Source: AC-32 sp963717725 (GTDB lineage Bacteria > Actinomycetota > Thermoleophilia > Gaiellales > Gaiellaceae). From it: 64,000 nt of DNA. The notes under the pieces were generated by a model. It ran no database searches. It saw only the letters and a list, made by a program, of their open reading frames with translations, and had not been told where the DNA came from. Positions 7,741 through 16,226 of the stretch are shown here, one piece after another; within the stretch, counting starts at the first letter, position 1; every line of letters starts with the position of its first letter. The stretch covers positions 248,001-312,000 of the forward strand of contig CAVQWS010000027.1 in NCBI GenBank assembly GCA_963717725.1, given 5' to 3'. Both the position numbers and the translations under genes were made by a program.

Positions 7741-8325
7741 TCAGGCGGAGGCGAGCCGCTCGGCGTACTTCGCGAGCAGGTCGACCTCGACGTTGACCTC
7801 GGCGCCGGGGCCGAGCGCGCCGAGGGTCGTGTGCTCGAGCGTGAACGGGACGAGCGCGACCTCGACGCCGTCGTCGTCGAGGGCGGCGATCGTCAGCGAG
7901 ACGCCGTCGACCGCGAGCGAGCCCTTCTCGACGCAGTAGCGGTGTAGCTCGGCGGGCAGCTGTAGGCGCAGGCGCGCGCCTTGGCCGTCCGGGTCGAGGC
8001 CGGTGACCCGCGCGCGGCCGTCGACGTGGCCCTGGACGAAGTGCCCGCCGAGCGGCTCGCCTGCACGGAGCGCCGGCTCCAGATTCACCTCGGCGCCGGG
8101 CTCAAGCGCGCCGAGTGTCGTGCGCGCGATCGTCTCCGGGACGGCATCGAACTCGAGCGCCTCGCCGTCGACCCTGGTGACGGTCAGGCAGCAGCCGCTG
8201 ACCGAGATCGAGTCGCCGGGAGCCGCCTGCGCGGTCTCGTCGGCGGCGATCCGCAGGTGCACGCCGGCGCCGTTCCGATCGGCGGAGACGACGCGGCCGC
8301 GCTCGCGGACGATTCCGGTGAACAC
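7741..8325 (-). CDS. ribE: Riboflavin synthase (alpha subunit)
   Basis: The GTG start at 8325 yields a 194-residue protein beginning (M)FTGIVRERG, the invariant N-terminus of riboflavin synthases; an upstream in-frame GTG at 8343 would add six residues and is less likely. The two-fold internal duplication of the family is visible: SVSGCCLTV in the first barrel and AVDGVSLTIA in the second. A GHFVQGHVDG signature lies between them. It dismutates lumazine from RibH into riboflavin. An imperfect inverted repeat lies in the 137-base leader between ribD and this gene. Confidence 0.96.
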   Translation of the reverse strand: MFTGIVRERGRVVSADRNGAGVHLRIAADETAQAAPGDSISVSGCCLTVTRVDGEALEFDAVPETIARTTLGALEPGAEVNLEPALRAGEPLGGHFVQGHVDGRARVTGLDPDGQGARLRLQLPAELHRYCVEKGSLAVDGVSLTIAALDDDGVEVALVPFTLEHTTLGALGPGAEVNVEVDLLAKYAERLASA

Positions 8326-8340
8326 GAGCCGAAGCCTAGC

Positions 8341-8395
8341 CACGTGCCTGTGGACACCTCTTCACGCTCTCGGCACGAAGCGTCACAGACACGTG
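8341..8395 (-). promoter_or_regulatory. Inverted repeat in the ribD-ribE spacer
   Basis: The arms CACGTGCCTGTG (8341-8352) and CACAGACACGTG (8384-8395) match in 11 of 12 positions, and a second nested pair ACGCT/AGCGT lies at 8364-8368 and 8379-8383. Read on the minus strand it forms a two-tier hairpin starting about 16 bases before the ribE start codon. The bases do not resemble the conserved core of the FMN (RFN) riboswitch. It could be an operator, an mRNA hairpin or an attenuator. There is no U-tract. Confidence 0.4.
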
Positions 8396-8462
8396 CGCCG
8401 TTCCTGGATACGCTCGCCTTGGGGAGGAGGCCGGGCGAACCGTAGTACGGAGCCGCCGAGGG

Positions 8463-9407
8463 TCATGGCTCGTGGACGTACGCCGTGAGGAGCACGTCGT
8501 CGCCCACGGGCTGGGACGTCAGCCGGGTCAGTGCGAGCGACTCCGGGAGCGCCGCGACCGGCCCAGCGCCTTCGCCGGCGAGCGTCGGCGCGACGAATAC
8601 GAGCAGCTTGTCCACCAGGTCGGCCGCGAGAAAGGAGGCCGCGAGCGTCGGGCCGCCTTCGAGCAACAGCGAGCGCACACCATCCGCGGCAAGCGTGCGC
8701 AGCTCTTCCTCGAGCGGACCGCTGCGCAGTTCGAGCTCCGACCCTTCGGGCAGCGGCCCGCGGCCGAACGCGAGCCGGCGCGGCTGCGAGACGGCGCCGA
8801 CGTCACGTGCCGTCAGCGCGGGTTCGTCGGCCCGCACGGTGCCCATCCCGACAGCGACGGCGTCCACCGAGGCCCGCAGCTCGTGCACGCGACGGCGGCT
8901 CGCCTCGCCCGAGACCCAGCGCGAGCCGGACACGGTCACGCGACCGTCGAGCGTCATCGCCACCTTGTAGGTCACGAAGGGCCGCCCGCGTGCGATCCAG
9001 ACGCGCCAAACCTCGTTCTGCACGCGTGCCTCCCAGAGATCGGCGACCTCGACCTCCACCCCCGCCCCGCGGAGACGCTCGAAGCCGCGCCCGTCGACCC
9101 TCGGGTTCGGGTCGCCGACTGCGGCCACCACGCGCACCACTCCCGCGTCCACGACCGCCTCAGCGCACGGCGGTGTGCTCCCGTGATGCGAGCACGGCTC
9201 GAGCGAAACGAAGAGCGTCGCCCCGCGCGCACGGTCACCCGCCGTCGCCAGAGCCGCGACCTCGGCGTGCGGCGAGCCTCGCCCCGCGTACCAGCCCTCG
9301 CCGACGACCTCGCCCTCGCTCACCAGCACCGCGCCGACCAGTGGATGCGTCGGCTCGACCGACCCGCGCCCCCGCTCCGCGAGCTCGAGCGCCCGCTCCA
9401 GGCTCAC
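8463..9407 (-). CDS. ribD: Bifunctional diaminohydroxyphosphoribosylaminopyrimidine deaminase / reductase
   Basis: The 314-residue protein, somewhat short for RibD (about 360), keeps both domains. The N-terminal cytidine-deaminase-like zinc site is formed by HAEVAAL and EPCSHHGSTPPC. The C-terminal reductase has the KVAMTLDGR substrate segment, the VGMGTVRADEP motif and LLEGGPTLA. GTG at 9407 gives the expected N-terminus (SLERALELAERGRG) and overlaps the rpe stop (GTGA). It catalyses the second and third steps of riboflavin synthesis and feeds RibH. Confidence 0.95.
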   Translation of the reverse strand: MSLERALELAERGRGSVEPTHPLVGAVLVSEGEVVGEGWYAGRGSPHAEVAALATAGDRARGATLFVSLEPCSHHGSTPPCAEAVVDAGVVRVVAAVGDPNPRVDGRGFERLRGAGVEVEVADLWEARVQNEVWRVWIARGRPFVTYKVAMTLDGRVTVSGSRWVSGEASRRRVHELRASVDAVAVGMGTVRADEPALTARDVGAVSQPRRLAFGRGPLPEGSELELRSGPLEEELRTLAADGVRSLLLEGGPTLAASFLAADLVDKLLVFVAPTLAGEGAGPVAALPESLALTRLTSQPVGDDVLLTAYVHEP

Positions 9408-10087
9408 GCCAGTGCCTGGAGCAATCGACGATACGCGCGCGGCAGGTCCTCGCGGCCGAAGATCGCCGCCCCGGCGATGAACAGCGTCGCCCCCGCATCG
9501 CCCAGCGCGCGGATGTTCTCCGGCCCGACCCCACCGTCGACCTGCACGTGTACCGACCGAGGCAGCAGCGAGCGCAGCTTCGCGACGCGCTCGACCGACT
9601 CGGGGATGAACGCCTGCCCCGAGTAGCCCGGATGGACGCTCATGCAGAGGGCGATGTCGACCGCCGCCTCGCGTGCCGCGTGCGCCGCCTCGTCCACGTC
9701 CGTCTCCGGATTGAACGCCATCCCGACCTGCAGTCCGTGCTCCCGCGCCAAGGCGACGACATCCGGCAGGTTCGGACACGCCTCGAAGTGGACGGTGACG
9801 CTGTCGGCGCCGGCCTCGGCGAACTGCGGGATATGCCGCTCCGGCCCCTCGACCATCAGGTGGACATCGAGTACGCCGCCCTCGCGGTGGACGAGCGGCG
9901 CGATCCACTTGAGCACGATCGGGCCGATCGTCACAGGCGGGATGAAGTGGCCATCGCCGACGTCGAAGTGGAAGACCCGGCACTCGGCGCGCAGCAGCAC
10001 CTCGACCTGCTCGCCGAGCCGCGAGAAGTCGGCCGCGTAGAGCGACGGCTCGACCTCGACCGTGCGGACCCAGTCGTCCCAGCTCAT
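9404..10087 (-). CDS. rpe: Ribulose-phosphate 3-epimerase
   Basis: This is a 227-residue TIM barrel. The start EPSLYAADFSRLGEQ, the metal-binding HFDVGDGHFIPP, the HLMVEGP segment and the C-terminal VDGGVGPENI/AGAAIFG phosphate loop are all in place. It interconverts ribulose-5-phosphate and xylulose-5-phosphate. Ribulose-5-phosphate is also the substrate of the RibB domain, which makes its position just before the rib genes sensible. ATG at 10087 overlaps the rsmB stop (ATGA). The family usually has SxLSADFxxL; here the stretch reads SLYAADFSRL, a mild variant. Confidence 0.95.
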   Translation of the reverse strand: MSWDDWVRTVEVEPSLYAADFSRLGEQVEVLLRAECRVFHFDVGDGHFIPPVTIGPIVLKWIAPLVHREGGVLDVHLMVEGPERHIPQFAEAGADSVTVHFEACPNLPDVVALAREHGLQVGMAFNPETDVDEAAHAAREAAVDIALCMSVHPGYSGQAFIPESVERVAKLRSLLPRSVHVQVDGGVGPENIRALGDAGATLFIAGAAIFGREDLPRAYRRLLQALA

Positions 10088-11337
10088 CCGGCGGATGATC
10101 GCAGCCGGGCGATGAAGAACCCGGAGGTGTGGTCGCGGTGCGGCAGCGTGAGCAGGAACTCGGGCCGAGCGGCGTGCGCGAATTGCGGCCACTCCTCGCC
10201 GAGCGGGTCGGGCTCGAGGCCGCTCTCGTCGACGACCGCCTCGTTCTCGTCCGCGTTGATTGTGCAGACCGAGTAGACGACCGCGCCCCCCGGCCGCACA
10301 CGCTCGGCCGCGACGCGGAGCAAGTCCCGTTGCAGCTCGGGCAGCGGGTGGCCGCGCCAGCGCAGGTCCGGCCGCGCCGCGAGCACGCCCAGGCCGGAGC
10401 ACGGCGCGTCCACGAGCACGCGGTCGAACCCGCTCAGGCCATCGGGGAGGGACAGCGCGTCGGCATTGAGGACGCGCACGTTGCTCGCGCCGAGACGTTT
10501 GCAGTTCGCCTCCAGCTCGCGGGCGCGGCCCGGGTGCTTCTCGATCGCGACGACCTCCTCGGCGCTCTCGGCGAGCTGCGTCGCCTTCCCGCCGGGCGCG
10601 GCGCAGAGGTCGAGCACGCGCTCGCCGGGCTGCGCGGCGACGGCCAGCCCGGCCAGCTGCGAGCCGCGGCTCTGCGGCCAGACGAAGCCGGCTGCGAGAT
10701 TGCAGTCCTCGATCCGCTCGACCCGCAGCGCGCCGGGGATCTCGGGATCGAGCTCGCCGCCACCGACCGGCCCGCGCCGGCGGGCGTTCAGCCGCACGGC
10801 CCGCTCGGGCGGTTCGTTCTGCGCTCGCATCAGCTCGCGAGCCTGGTCGGCGCCGAGATCGCGCCACCAGACGTCGGCGACCCAGTCCGGATACGAATGG
10901 CGCAACGCCGCCTGCTCGGGCGTCGCCTCCGGCAGAACCTCGACGAGCTCGCGCAGGCCGAGCGCCAGCCGGCGCATTACCGCGTTGGCGAACTTGACCG
11001 CGCGCTCGAGCCCCGCGGTGCGGACGAGCTCAACGGTCTCGTTCACGGCCGCGTGCACAGCGACCTCCGAGTAGGCGAGCTGGTACGCGCCAAGCCGCAG
11101 CGCCGCCTGCACCGGATGGTCGAGCCTGTCGACCGGCCGCCCGCCCAGCTGCTCGATCCCGTGGTCGAGCGTGCGGACGCGCTGGATCGTCCCGTAGGCG
11201 AGCCGCTGCGCCAGCGCCCGCTCGCGTGGGTCGACGCCCTCGACCGAGCCACGAAAGGCGCGGTCGGCGTAGGCATCGTCCTCGAAGACGCGGCGAATCG
11301 TCTCGAACGCCGCCCGGCGCGCCGGCGAGACGCTCAG
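10084..11337 (-). CDS. rsmB: 16S rRNA m5C967 methyltransferase RsmB (probable CTG start)
   Basis: The N-terminal NusB-like RNA-binding domain (about 1-135) is followed by a Rossmann methyltransferase. AAPGGKATQLAE is the SAM loop, VDAPCSGLG the PC catalytic motif, and YSVCTI carries the second cysteine. The first ATG/GTG/TTG in frame (GTG at 11112) would delete 75 conserved residues. Translating upstream gives an uninterrupted RsmB N-terminus (RRAAFETIRRVFEDDAYADR) back to CTG at 11335-11337. That CTG overlaps the fmt stop as CTGA, the same spacing as other junctions here. With CTG the length is 417 residues, normal for RsmB. Confidence 0.9.
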   Translation of the reverse strand: MSVSPARRAAFETIRRVFEDDAYADRAFRGSVEGVDPRERALAQRLAYGTIQRVRTLDHGIEQLGGRPVDRLDHPVQAALRLGAYQLAYSEVAVHAAVNETVELVRTAGLERAVKFANAVMRRLALGLRELVEVLPEATPEQAALRHSYPDWVADVWWRDLGADQARELMRAQNEPPERAVRLNARRRGPVGGGELDPEIPGALRVERIEDCNLAAGFVWPQSRGSQLAGLAVAAQPGERVLDLCAAPGGKATQLAESAEEVVAIEKHPGRARELEANCKRLGASNVRVLNADALSLPDGLSGFDRVLVDAPCSGLGVLAARPDLRWRGHPLPELQRDLLRVAAERVRPGGAVVYSVCTINADENEAVVDESGLEPDPLGEEWPQFAHAARPEFLLTLPHRDHTSGFFIARLRSSAG

Positions 11338-12122
11338 CGGACGCCCCGGAGGAACGCGTCGTAGTCCATGCGCCTCCCGCCGTCCGGCTGCACCTCGACC
11401 GGCACGAGCTCGTCGCCCTCGACGCGAGCCCGCCAGATCGTCACCGGCCGGCCGTGCAGCTCGCCGCGCGCGCCGATGTGCGGCGAGAGCGCGCGGATCC
11501 GGTTCAGCAGCTCCTGCGGCGGGCGGCTCCAGTCGAGCTCGCGGTCTTCGGGGCGGATCTTCTCCGCGTAGGTGACGCCCTCCGCGGGCTGGGGCCGCAG
11601 CGTCGGCTCGGGCAGCGCCTCCTCGAGCAGCTCAGCGGCCAGCTCGCCTGCCCGCGCCGAGACGGTGCCGAAGTCGTCCTCCGGCGTGAGTGGAAACGCC
11701 CGCTGCGCGGCGATCGGCCCGGCGTCGAGCTCCGGCACGAGCTCGATGATCGTCACGCCGGTCTGCTCGTCGCCGGCCATCAGCGCGCGCTCGATCGGTG
11801 CGGCGCCTCGCCAGCGCGGGAGCAGCGACGGATGAACGTTGAGCCAGAGCGCCCGGTCGAGCACCGTCTCCGGGATCAGCACGCCGTAGGCGGCCACGAC
11901 CACCGTGTCGACCTCGGGGTCGAAGCCGTCGAGCCGCTCCGGCTGACGCACCTCGATCCCGAGCCGCTCGGCCGTCTCCTTCGCCGGCGGCGGCGCGACC
12001 CTGCGCCCCCGTCCCTGCCGCCGGTCGGGCCGCGTGAGCAGGTACGCGATCTCGTGCTTCGCCGCGAGCCGCTCGAGGACGTCGGCGCCGAGCGGGGCGG
12101 TCGCCGCGACGGCGAGGCGCAC
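11334..12122 (-). CDS. fmt: Methionyl-tRNA formyltransferase
   Basis: The protein has 262 residues, somewhat shorter than the usual 310 because the C-terminal OB-like tRNA-binding domain is reduced. The catalytic HPSLLPRWRGAAP with its SLLP loop, the VVAAYGVLIP strand and the TRPDRRQGRGR loop identify the family. It formylates Met-tRNAfMet for initiation. Its partner deformylase gene def is directly upstream: the GTG at 12122 shares one base with the def stop (TAGTG). The N-terminal strand reads AATAPLGADVL instead of the usual FAGTPEFA, so it is divergent but coherent. Confidence 0.92.
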   Translation of the reverse strand: MRLAVAATAPLGADVLERLAAKHEIAYLLTRPDRRQGRGRRVAPPPAKETAERLGIEVRQPERLDGFDPEVDTVVVAAYGVLIPETVLDRALWLNVHPSLLPRWRGAAPIERALMAGDEQTGVTIIELVPELDAGPIAAQRAFPLTPEDDFGTVSARAGELAAELLEEALPEPTLRPQPAEGVTYAEKIRPEDRELDWSRPPQELLNRIRALSPHIGARGELHGRPVTIWRARVEGDELVPVEVQPDGGRRMDYDAFLRGVR

Positions 12123-12694
12123 TAGCGAACCAGGATCGGCTGCGGGCGCAGCAGGCCGAGTGCCTCGCGCCGGGCCTCGGGCGTCGTCCGGTCGAGGATC
12201 AGCACGCCGTCCAGATGGTCGAGCTCGTGCTGCGCGATCCGCGCCGGCAGGCCCTCGAGCTCGAGCCGCAGGTCGTTGCCCTCCACGTCCTGGCCCTCGA
12301 GCGTGAGTGAGACGTGCCGCTCGACGGGAATCACGACGCCCTGCAGCGAGAGGCAGCCTTCGGTGTCGCTCTCGCGCTCCTCGGAGGTGGCGGTGAAGGT
12401 CGGGTTGACGACGATCACGGGCTCCTGCTCGATGTCCGGCAGAAAGGCGAAGACGCGGCGGAGGACGCCGATCTGCGTGGCCGCGAGGCCGAGCCCGTTG
12501 GCGTCCTTGAGCAGGTGGCTCAGCCGCTCGGCGAGCCTGCCGACATCGGCGTCGGCGTCCTCGACCTCGCGCGCCCGCATCCGCAAAACCGGGTCCGGAT
12601 ACTGCCGGACCTGCGCCAGCGCAAGCTGCCGCCGCGCCTCGGCTTCGGGGTCGAGCTTCTGGTTCCGGACCTCGCCGGATTCTTCGTCCGCCAC
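12122..12694 (-). CDS. def: Peptide deformylase
   Basis: The 190-residue metallohydrolase has all three family motifs: GLGLAATQ at about 67-74, EGCLS with metal ligand C114, and QHELDHLDG with ligands H156 and H160 and catalytic E157. It removes the formyl group from nascent proteins. A charged 25-residue N-terminal extension precedes the enzyme. The GTG at 12694 was chosen as the first start in frame after the upstream sequence stops looking coding; priA ends 20 bases upstream. Confidence 0.96.
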   Translation of the reverse strand: MADEESGEVRNQKLDPEAEARRQLALAQVRQYPDPVLRMRAREVEDADADVGRLAERLSHLLKDANGLGLAATQIGVLRRVFAFLPDIEQEPVIVVNPTFTATSEERESDTEGCLSLQGVVIPVERHVSLTLEGQDVEGNDLRLELEGLPARIAQHELDHLDGVLILDRTTPEARREALGLLRPQPILVR

Positions 12695-12714
12695 GGCTCG
12701 GATTGTATGGAGCG

Positions 12715-14637
12715 TCAGAGGCTCTGGGGGTCGACGTCGACGACCGCAGTGACGCCGGCCTTCGACATCGCGGGCGCGGCCGCCGCGAGCAGCTGCGCGA
12801 CCCGCGCGGCGACCCGCCGCGGCTCGTCCGTCTTCGAGACGAGCTGCGCCCGGTGCTTGCCGCGCAGGCGCAGGAGCGGCGCCGGGCCGAGCGCATCGGC
12901 ACCGAGGCCGGCCTTCAGCTCCTCCAGCAACGCCGCAGGCCCGGGCTCGTCCGGCCCGGTCGCGACCACGCGCACGAGGTGGCGGAAGGGCGGGTAGCCG
13001 AGCTCGCGCCGCCGCGCCAGCTCGTCGGCCAGGAAGCGCGGCACGTCGTGGTTGGCGGCGAGCGCGAGCGGCCGGGCGTCCGGCTGGAAGGTCTGTACGA
13101 GCACGCGGCCCGGTGCGTCGCGCCCACTCCGCCCCGCCAGCTGCGTGACGAGCTGGAACGTCCGCTCCTCGGCGCGGAAGTCGGGCAGGCCGAGACCGGT
13201 GTCGGCGTCCACGACGGCGGCCAGCTCGACCCCGGCGAAGTGGTGTCCCTTGGCGACCATCTGCGTCCCGAGCAGCACGGCACGGTCGGTCTCGCGGAAG
13301 CGCCGCAGCGCAGCGGCGAGCTCCTCGGGATTCGCCGCCGTGTCCGCATCGAGGCGAATCAGCTCGAGCTCGGGAACCTTGGCGGCGAGCTCTCGCTCCA
13401 GCCGTTGTGTGCCCGCGCCGATCCGGGCGATCTCGGTCGAGCGGCAGACCGGGCACTCCGCCGGCTCGGGCTCGACGTGGCCGCAGTGATGGCAGTGCAG
13501 GCGCTCGTCGCGATGCAGCACGAGCGCGACGTCGCAGAGTGGGCAACGGAACGTCGTCCCGCAGGCGCGGCAGTGCAGTGCCGGCGCGATCCCGCGGCGG
13601 TTGAGCAAGAGGATCGCCTTGCCGCCGCTCTCCGCGATCCGCCCGAGCTCGGCGAGCAGAGGCCCCGAGAGCGGGTAGCCGGCCTCGCGGCGCAGGTCGA
13701 CGACACGGACCGGCGGCAGCTTGGCGCCGAGCCGCTCGTGCAGCTCCAGTCGCTCGAGCCGCTCCCAGCTCTCCGGCCGCGGCGTCGCGCTGCCGTAGAG
13801 CGCCACAGCCCCTTCGAGCGCAGCCCGCTTGGCCGCGACGGTGCGCGCGTCGTAGCGCGGATCGGACTCCTGCTTGTACGACGGGTCGTGCTCCTCGTCG
13901 ACGCAGATCAGGCCGACGCCGTGCATCGGAGCGAAGATCGCCGAGCGCGCGCCGACCACGACACGCGCCTCGCCGGTCGCGATCCGTTCGCGCTCGTCGC
14001 GGCGCTCTGCGTCGGTCAACCCCGAGTGCAGGATCGCGACCGAGTCGCCGAAACGCGCGCGGAAGCGGCCGACGGTCTGCGGCGCCAGGGCGATCTCGGG
14101 GACGAGCACGATCGTCCCGAGCCGGCGCTCGAGCGCGGCCGCCGCGGCCTGGAGGTACACCTCGGTCTTGCCGCTGCCGGTCGGGCCGTAGAGCAGGTAG
14201 TGGCCGCCGCCGGCGTCGAGTGCGGCGACAACCGACGCCACCGCCGCGACCTGGTCGTCGCTCAGCCGCTCCGGCTCGGCCTCGCCCTCGAGCGACTGCC
14301 GCTCGCCCGGCGGCGCCTGCTCCTTGCGCCTGGCCGGCCGCACCGGCGCGACGAGCTCGAGCGCCCGCGCCGGTGTCGAGCCGTAGTACTCGGCGAGCCA
14401 GAGCGCGAGATCCACCAGCGCCGGCGGCAGTTCGTGCACGACCTTTTCGACCGGCCGCGCGTCGACACCGTCCGGCGGCGCCTCGACAACGTCCACCACC
14501 ACCCCGCGCGTGCGGCCACGCCCGAACGGCACCGAGACGACCGCGCCCTTGCCCGCGCCGTCTGGCAGCTCGTAGGTGAACTCGCGCCCGCCGAGCGCGC
14601 GCGTGGTGAGGAGCGGGACTACGGTGCCGAAGCTCAG
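12715..14637 (-). CDS. priA: Primosomal protein N' / replication restart helicase PriA (probable CTG start)
   Basis: This is a superfamily 2 helicase that reloads the replisome at stalled forks. With CTG at 14637 it has 640 residues. Walker A GPTGSGKT lies at about 151-158, DEEHD is the Walker B box, and the zinc-binding cysteines are clustered in CRACGTTFRCPLC and HCHHCGH...CPVC. The first ordinary start (GTG 14532) would remove 35 residues that read like a PriA N-terminus (VVPLLTTRALGGREFTYELPDG). No ATG, GTG or TTG exists upstream in frame, so CTG AGC at 14637 is proposed. The ZIP transporter gene ends 10 bases upstream. Confidence 0.9.
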   Translation of the reverse strand: MSFGTVVPLLTTRALGGREFTYELPDGAGKGAVVSVPFGRGRTRGVVVDVVEAPPDGVDARPVEKVVHELPPALVDLALWLAEYYGSTPARALELVAPVRPARRKEQAPPGERQSLEGEAEPERLSDDQVAAVASVVAALDAGGGHYLLYGPTGSGKTEVYLQAAAAALERRLGTIVLVPEIALAPQTVGRFRARFGDSVAILHSGLTDAERRDERERIATGEARVVVGARSAIFAPMHGVGLICVDEEHDPSYKQESDPRYDARTVAAKRAALEGAVALYGSATPRPESWERLERLELHERLGAKLPPVRVVDLRREAGYPLSGPLLAELGRIAESGGKAILLLNRRGIAPALHCRACGTTFRCPLCDVALVLHRDERLHCHHCGHVEPEPAECPVCRSTEIARIGAGTQRLERELAAKVPELELIRLDADTAANPEELAAALRRFRETDRAVLLGTQMVAKGHHFAGVELAAVVDADTGLGLPDFRAEERTFQLVTQLAGRSGRDAPGRVLVQTFQPDARPLALAANHDVPRFLADELARRRELGYPPFRHLVRVVATGPDEPGPAALLEELKAGLGADALGPAPLLRLRGKHRAQLVSKTDEPRRVAARVAQLLAAAAPAMSKAGVTAVVDVDPQSL

Positions 14638-14647
14638 GCCGTCGAGA

Positions 14648-15478
14648 CTAGACGCCGGCCGCGACGAGCACGAAGTCCGTCGCGAACCCGAGCGTCAGGC
14701 CGAGCAGCAGGCCCCACGCCGTGATCGTCTTCGTCGAGAAGAGCCGGCAGACGTTCAACAGCTCCATCACGACGTAGAGGATCGAGCCCGCGGCGAGCGA
14801 CAGGAACAGGACCGAGACCGCCGTCGACGTCCAAGCCTGTCCGACGAGCGTGCCGAAGAAGGTCGGGAAGCCGCCGATCACGCCGAGCAGGGCCAGGAAG
14901 CGCCAGCTCGGCGGCTCGGCGTCGCCCGTCAGCGGCGCGGTGATGCCGAAGCCTTCGGTCGCGTTGTGCAGGCCGAAGCCGATCACGAGCACGTAGGCGA
15001 GGCTGAGCTGGTCGAGCGCAGCCGCCTGCCCGATCGCGAGGCCTTCGGAGAAGTTGTGCAGGCCGATCCCGGTGGCGATGAAGAGCGCGAGCCAGCGCGC
15101 CGGGGTGAGCCCCGTGAAGTGCGAGCGCTCGAGCTCGGTCGCCGAGGCGGCGCCTGGGCCGAGGAAGCTCTTGCGGCGGCGCGCCTTCATCCACGAGTCG
15201 TAGTAGACGAGGCTGAGCAGGCCGACCGCGAAGCCGCCGAAGGCGAGCGCCGAATAGCCGCTGAACGTGCCCCAGTCGCGAGCATTCAGCGCCGACTCGA
15301 TCGGCTCGACGGACGCGCTGAGCACGTCCCAGAGCAAGAAGAGCAGGATCCCGGTGGCCGTCGCGCTGAGGAAAGCCTTGAAGCTCTGGCCGACATCGTG
15401 CAGCCGGCCCATCGGCAGGCCGATGAAGATCGTCGCGCCGGCGAGCAGGCCGAGCAGCAGGATGTGTCCGGTGGACAT
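14648..15478 (-). CDS. ZIP family divalent metal transporter
   Basis: The 276-residue membrane protein has about eight hydrophobic helices. The two metal-binding helix signatures of ZIP proteins are present: HNFSEG in the fourth helix and HNATEG in the fifth. An intracellular loop between helices three and four (KARRRKSFLG...) is basic. It probably imports Zn, Fe or Mn. ATG at 15478 was preferred over GTG at 15496 because it starts the first helix directly. The gene diverges from a DtxR-type regulator, and a perfect 7+7 palindrome lies between them. It is followed closely by priA. Confidence 0.9.
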   Translation of the reverse strand: MSTGHILLLGLLAGATIFIGLPMGRLHDVGQSFKAFLSATATGILLFLLWDVLSASVEPIESALNARDWGTFSGYSALAFGGFAVGLLSLVYYDSWMKARRRKSFLGPGAASATELERSHFTGLTPARWLALFIATGIGLHNFSEGLAIGQAAALDQLSLAYVLVIGFGLHNATEGFGITAPLTGDAEPPSWRFLALLGVIGGFPTFFGTLVGQAWTSTAVSVLFLSLAAGSILYVVMELLNVCRLFSTKTITAWGLLLGLTLGFATDFVLVAAGV

Positions 15479-15500
15479 TCGCTCGCACCGTAGCACGTCG

Positions 15501-15518
15501 TGTAAGGGTGGCCTTACA
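15501..15518. promoter_or_regulatory. Probable metalloregulator operator between ZIP and DtxR-type genes
   Basis: TGTAAGG-GTGG-CCTTACA is a perfect 7+7 inverted repeat with a four-base spacer, placed 22 bases upstream of the ZIP ATG and 24 bases upstream of the regulator GTG. It is AT-richer than its surroundings. Size and position fit a binding site for the adjacent DtxR-family protein, controlling both its own gene and the transporter. The sequence is not the IdeR/DtxR iron-box consensus, so recognition by this particular regulator is inferred from position. Confidence 0.65.
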
Positions 15519-15542
15519 ACATCCGGCGAGTAGAGTTTCGGC

Positions 15543-16226
15543 GTGGCTCAAGGGCATTCGGTCGACGAGTACCTGGAGACGATCTACTTCCTCGCCTTCC
15601 CGATCGGCGAGTACCGGCCGCAGACGCAGGGAGCGCCGACGCTCGCCTCCCGCGTGGCCGAGATGCTCGGCGTCTCGCGCGCCTCGGCCGGGGAGATGCT
15701 GAAGCGGCTCGAGGCCGAGGGGCTCGTCGAGCGCGGCGAGCACAAGGAGGCGATCCTCACTCCGGCCGGCCGCGAGCGGGCCGAGCAGGTCGTGCGCAAG
15801 CACCGGATCGTCGAGCGTCTGCTGACCGACTTCATGGGCTACACGCCCGCCGAGGCGCACGTCCACGCCGACGAGATCGGCGAGAGCTTCAGCGACGAGA
15901 TGATCGAGCGCGTCAGCGAGAAGCTCGGCAATCCCGACCGGTGCCCGCACGGCTGGCCGGTCGATACGGACTTCGAGCAGGCCGAGAACCGCGAGCTCGC
16001 GCCGCTCGCCGACCTCATGCCGGGCACGCGGGCCGAGATCGTTCGCCTGGCAGAGCACGACGGCGACCTGCTGCACTGGTTCTACGACCAGGGCTTCGTG
16101 CCGGGAGCGTCGGTCGAGGTGCGCGAGACGCAGCCGGCGGCCGAGCAGCTCACCGTGCGCCTGAACGGCGACGAGCAGACGATCGCCGAGAAGGCCGCCG
16201 CCGGCCTGTTCGTCCGGCCCGCCTAG
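15543..16226 (+). CDS. DtxR/MntR/IdeR family metal-dependent transcriptional regulator
   Basis: This is a 227-residue repressor-type protein. The N-terminal winged helix (about 10-75, with ASRVAEMLGVSRASAGEMLKRL as recognition region) is followed by the metal-binding dimerisation domain, which contains the HADEIGESFSDEM helix and NPDRCPHGWPVD, the cysteine-containing ligand loop of iron-type DtxR proteins. A C-terminal SH3/FeoA-like domain follows (about 150-222). The presence of CPHG favours iron over manganese sensing, although this is not decisive. It is divergent from the ZIP transporter. The stop overlaps the metK stop by four bases. Confidence 0.92.
   Translation: MAQGHSVDEYLETIYFLAFPIGEYRPQTQGAPTLASRVAEMLGVSRASAGEMLKRLEAEGLVERGEHKEAILTPAGRERAEQVVRKHRIVERLLTDFMGYTPAEAHVHADEIGESFSDEMIERVSEKLGNPDRCPHGWPVDTDFEQAENRELAPLADLMPGTRAEIVRLAEHDGDLLHWFYDQGFVPGASVEVRETQPAAEQLTVRLNGDEQTIAEKAAAGLFVRPA

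Noticed and set aside
8326..8462. FMN riboswitch before ribE
   Set aside because: The conserved RFN core words are not present; only a simple two-tier inverted repeat is visible.
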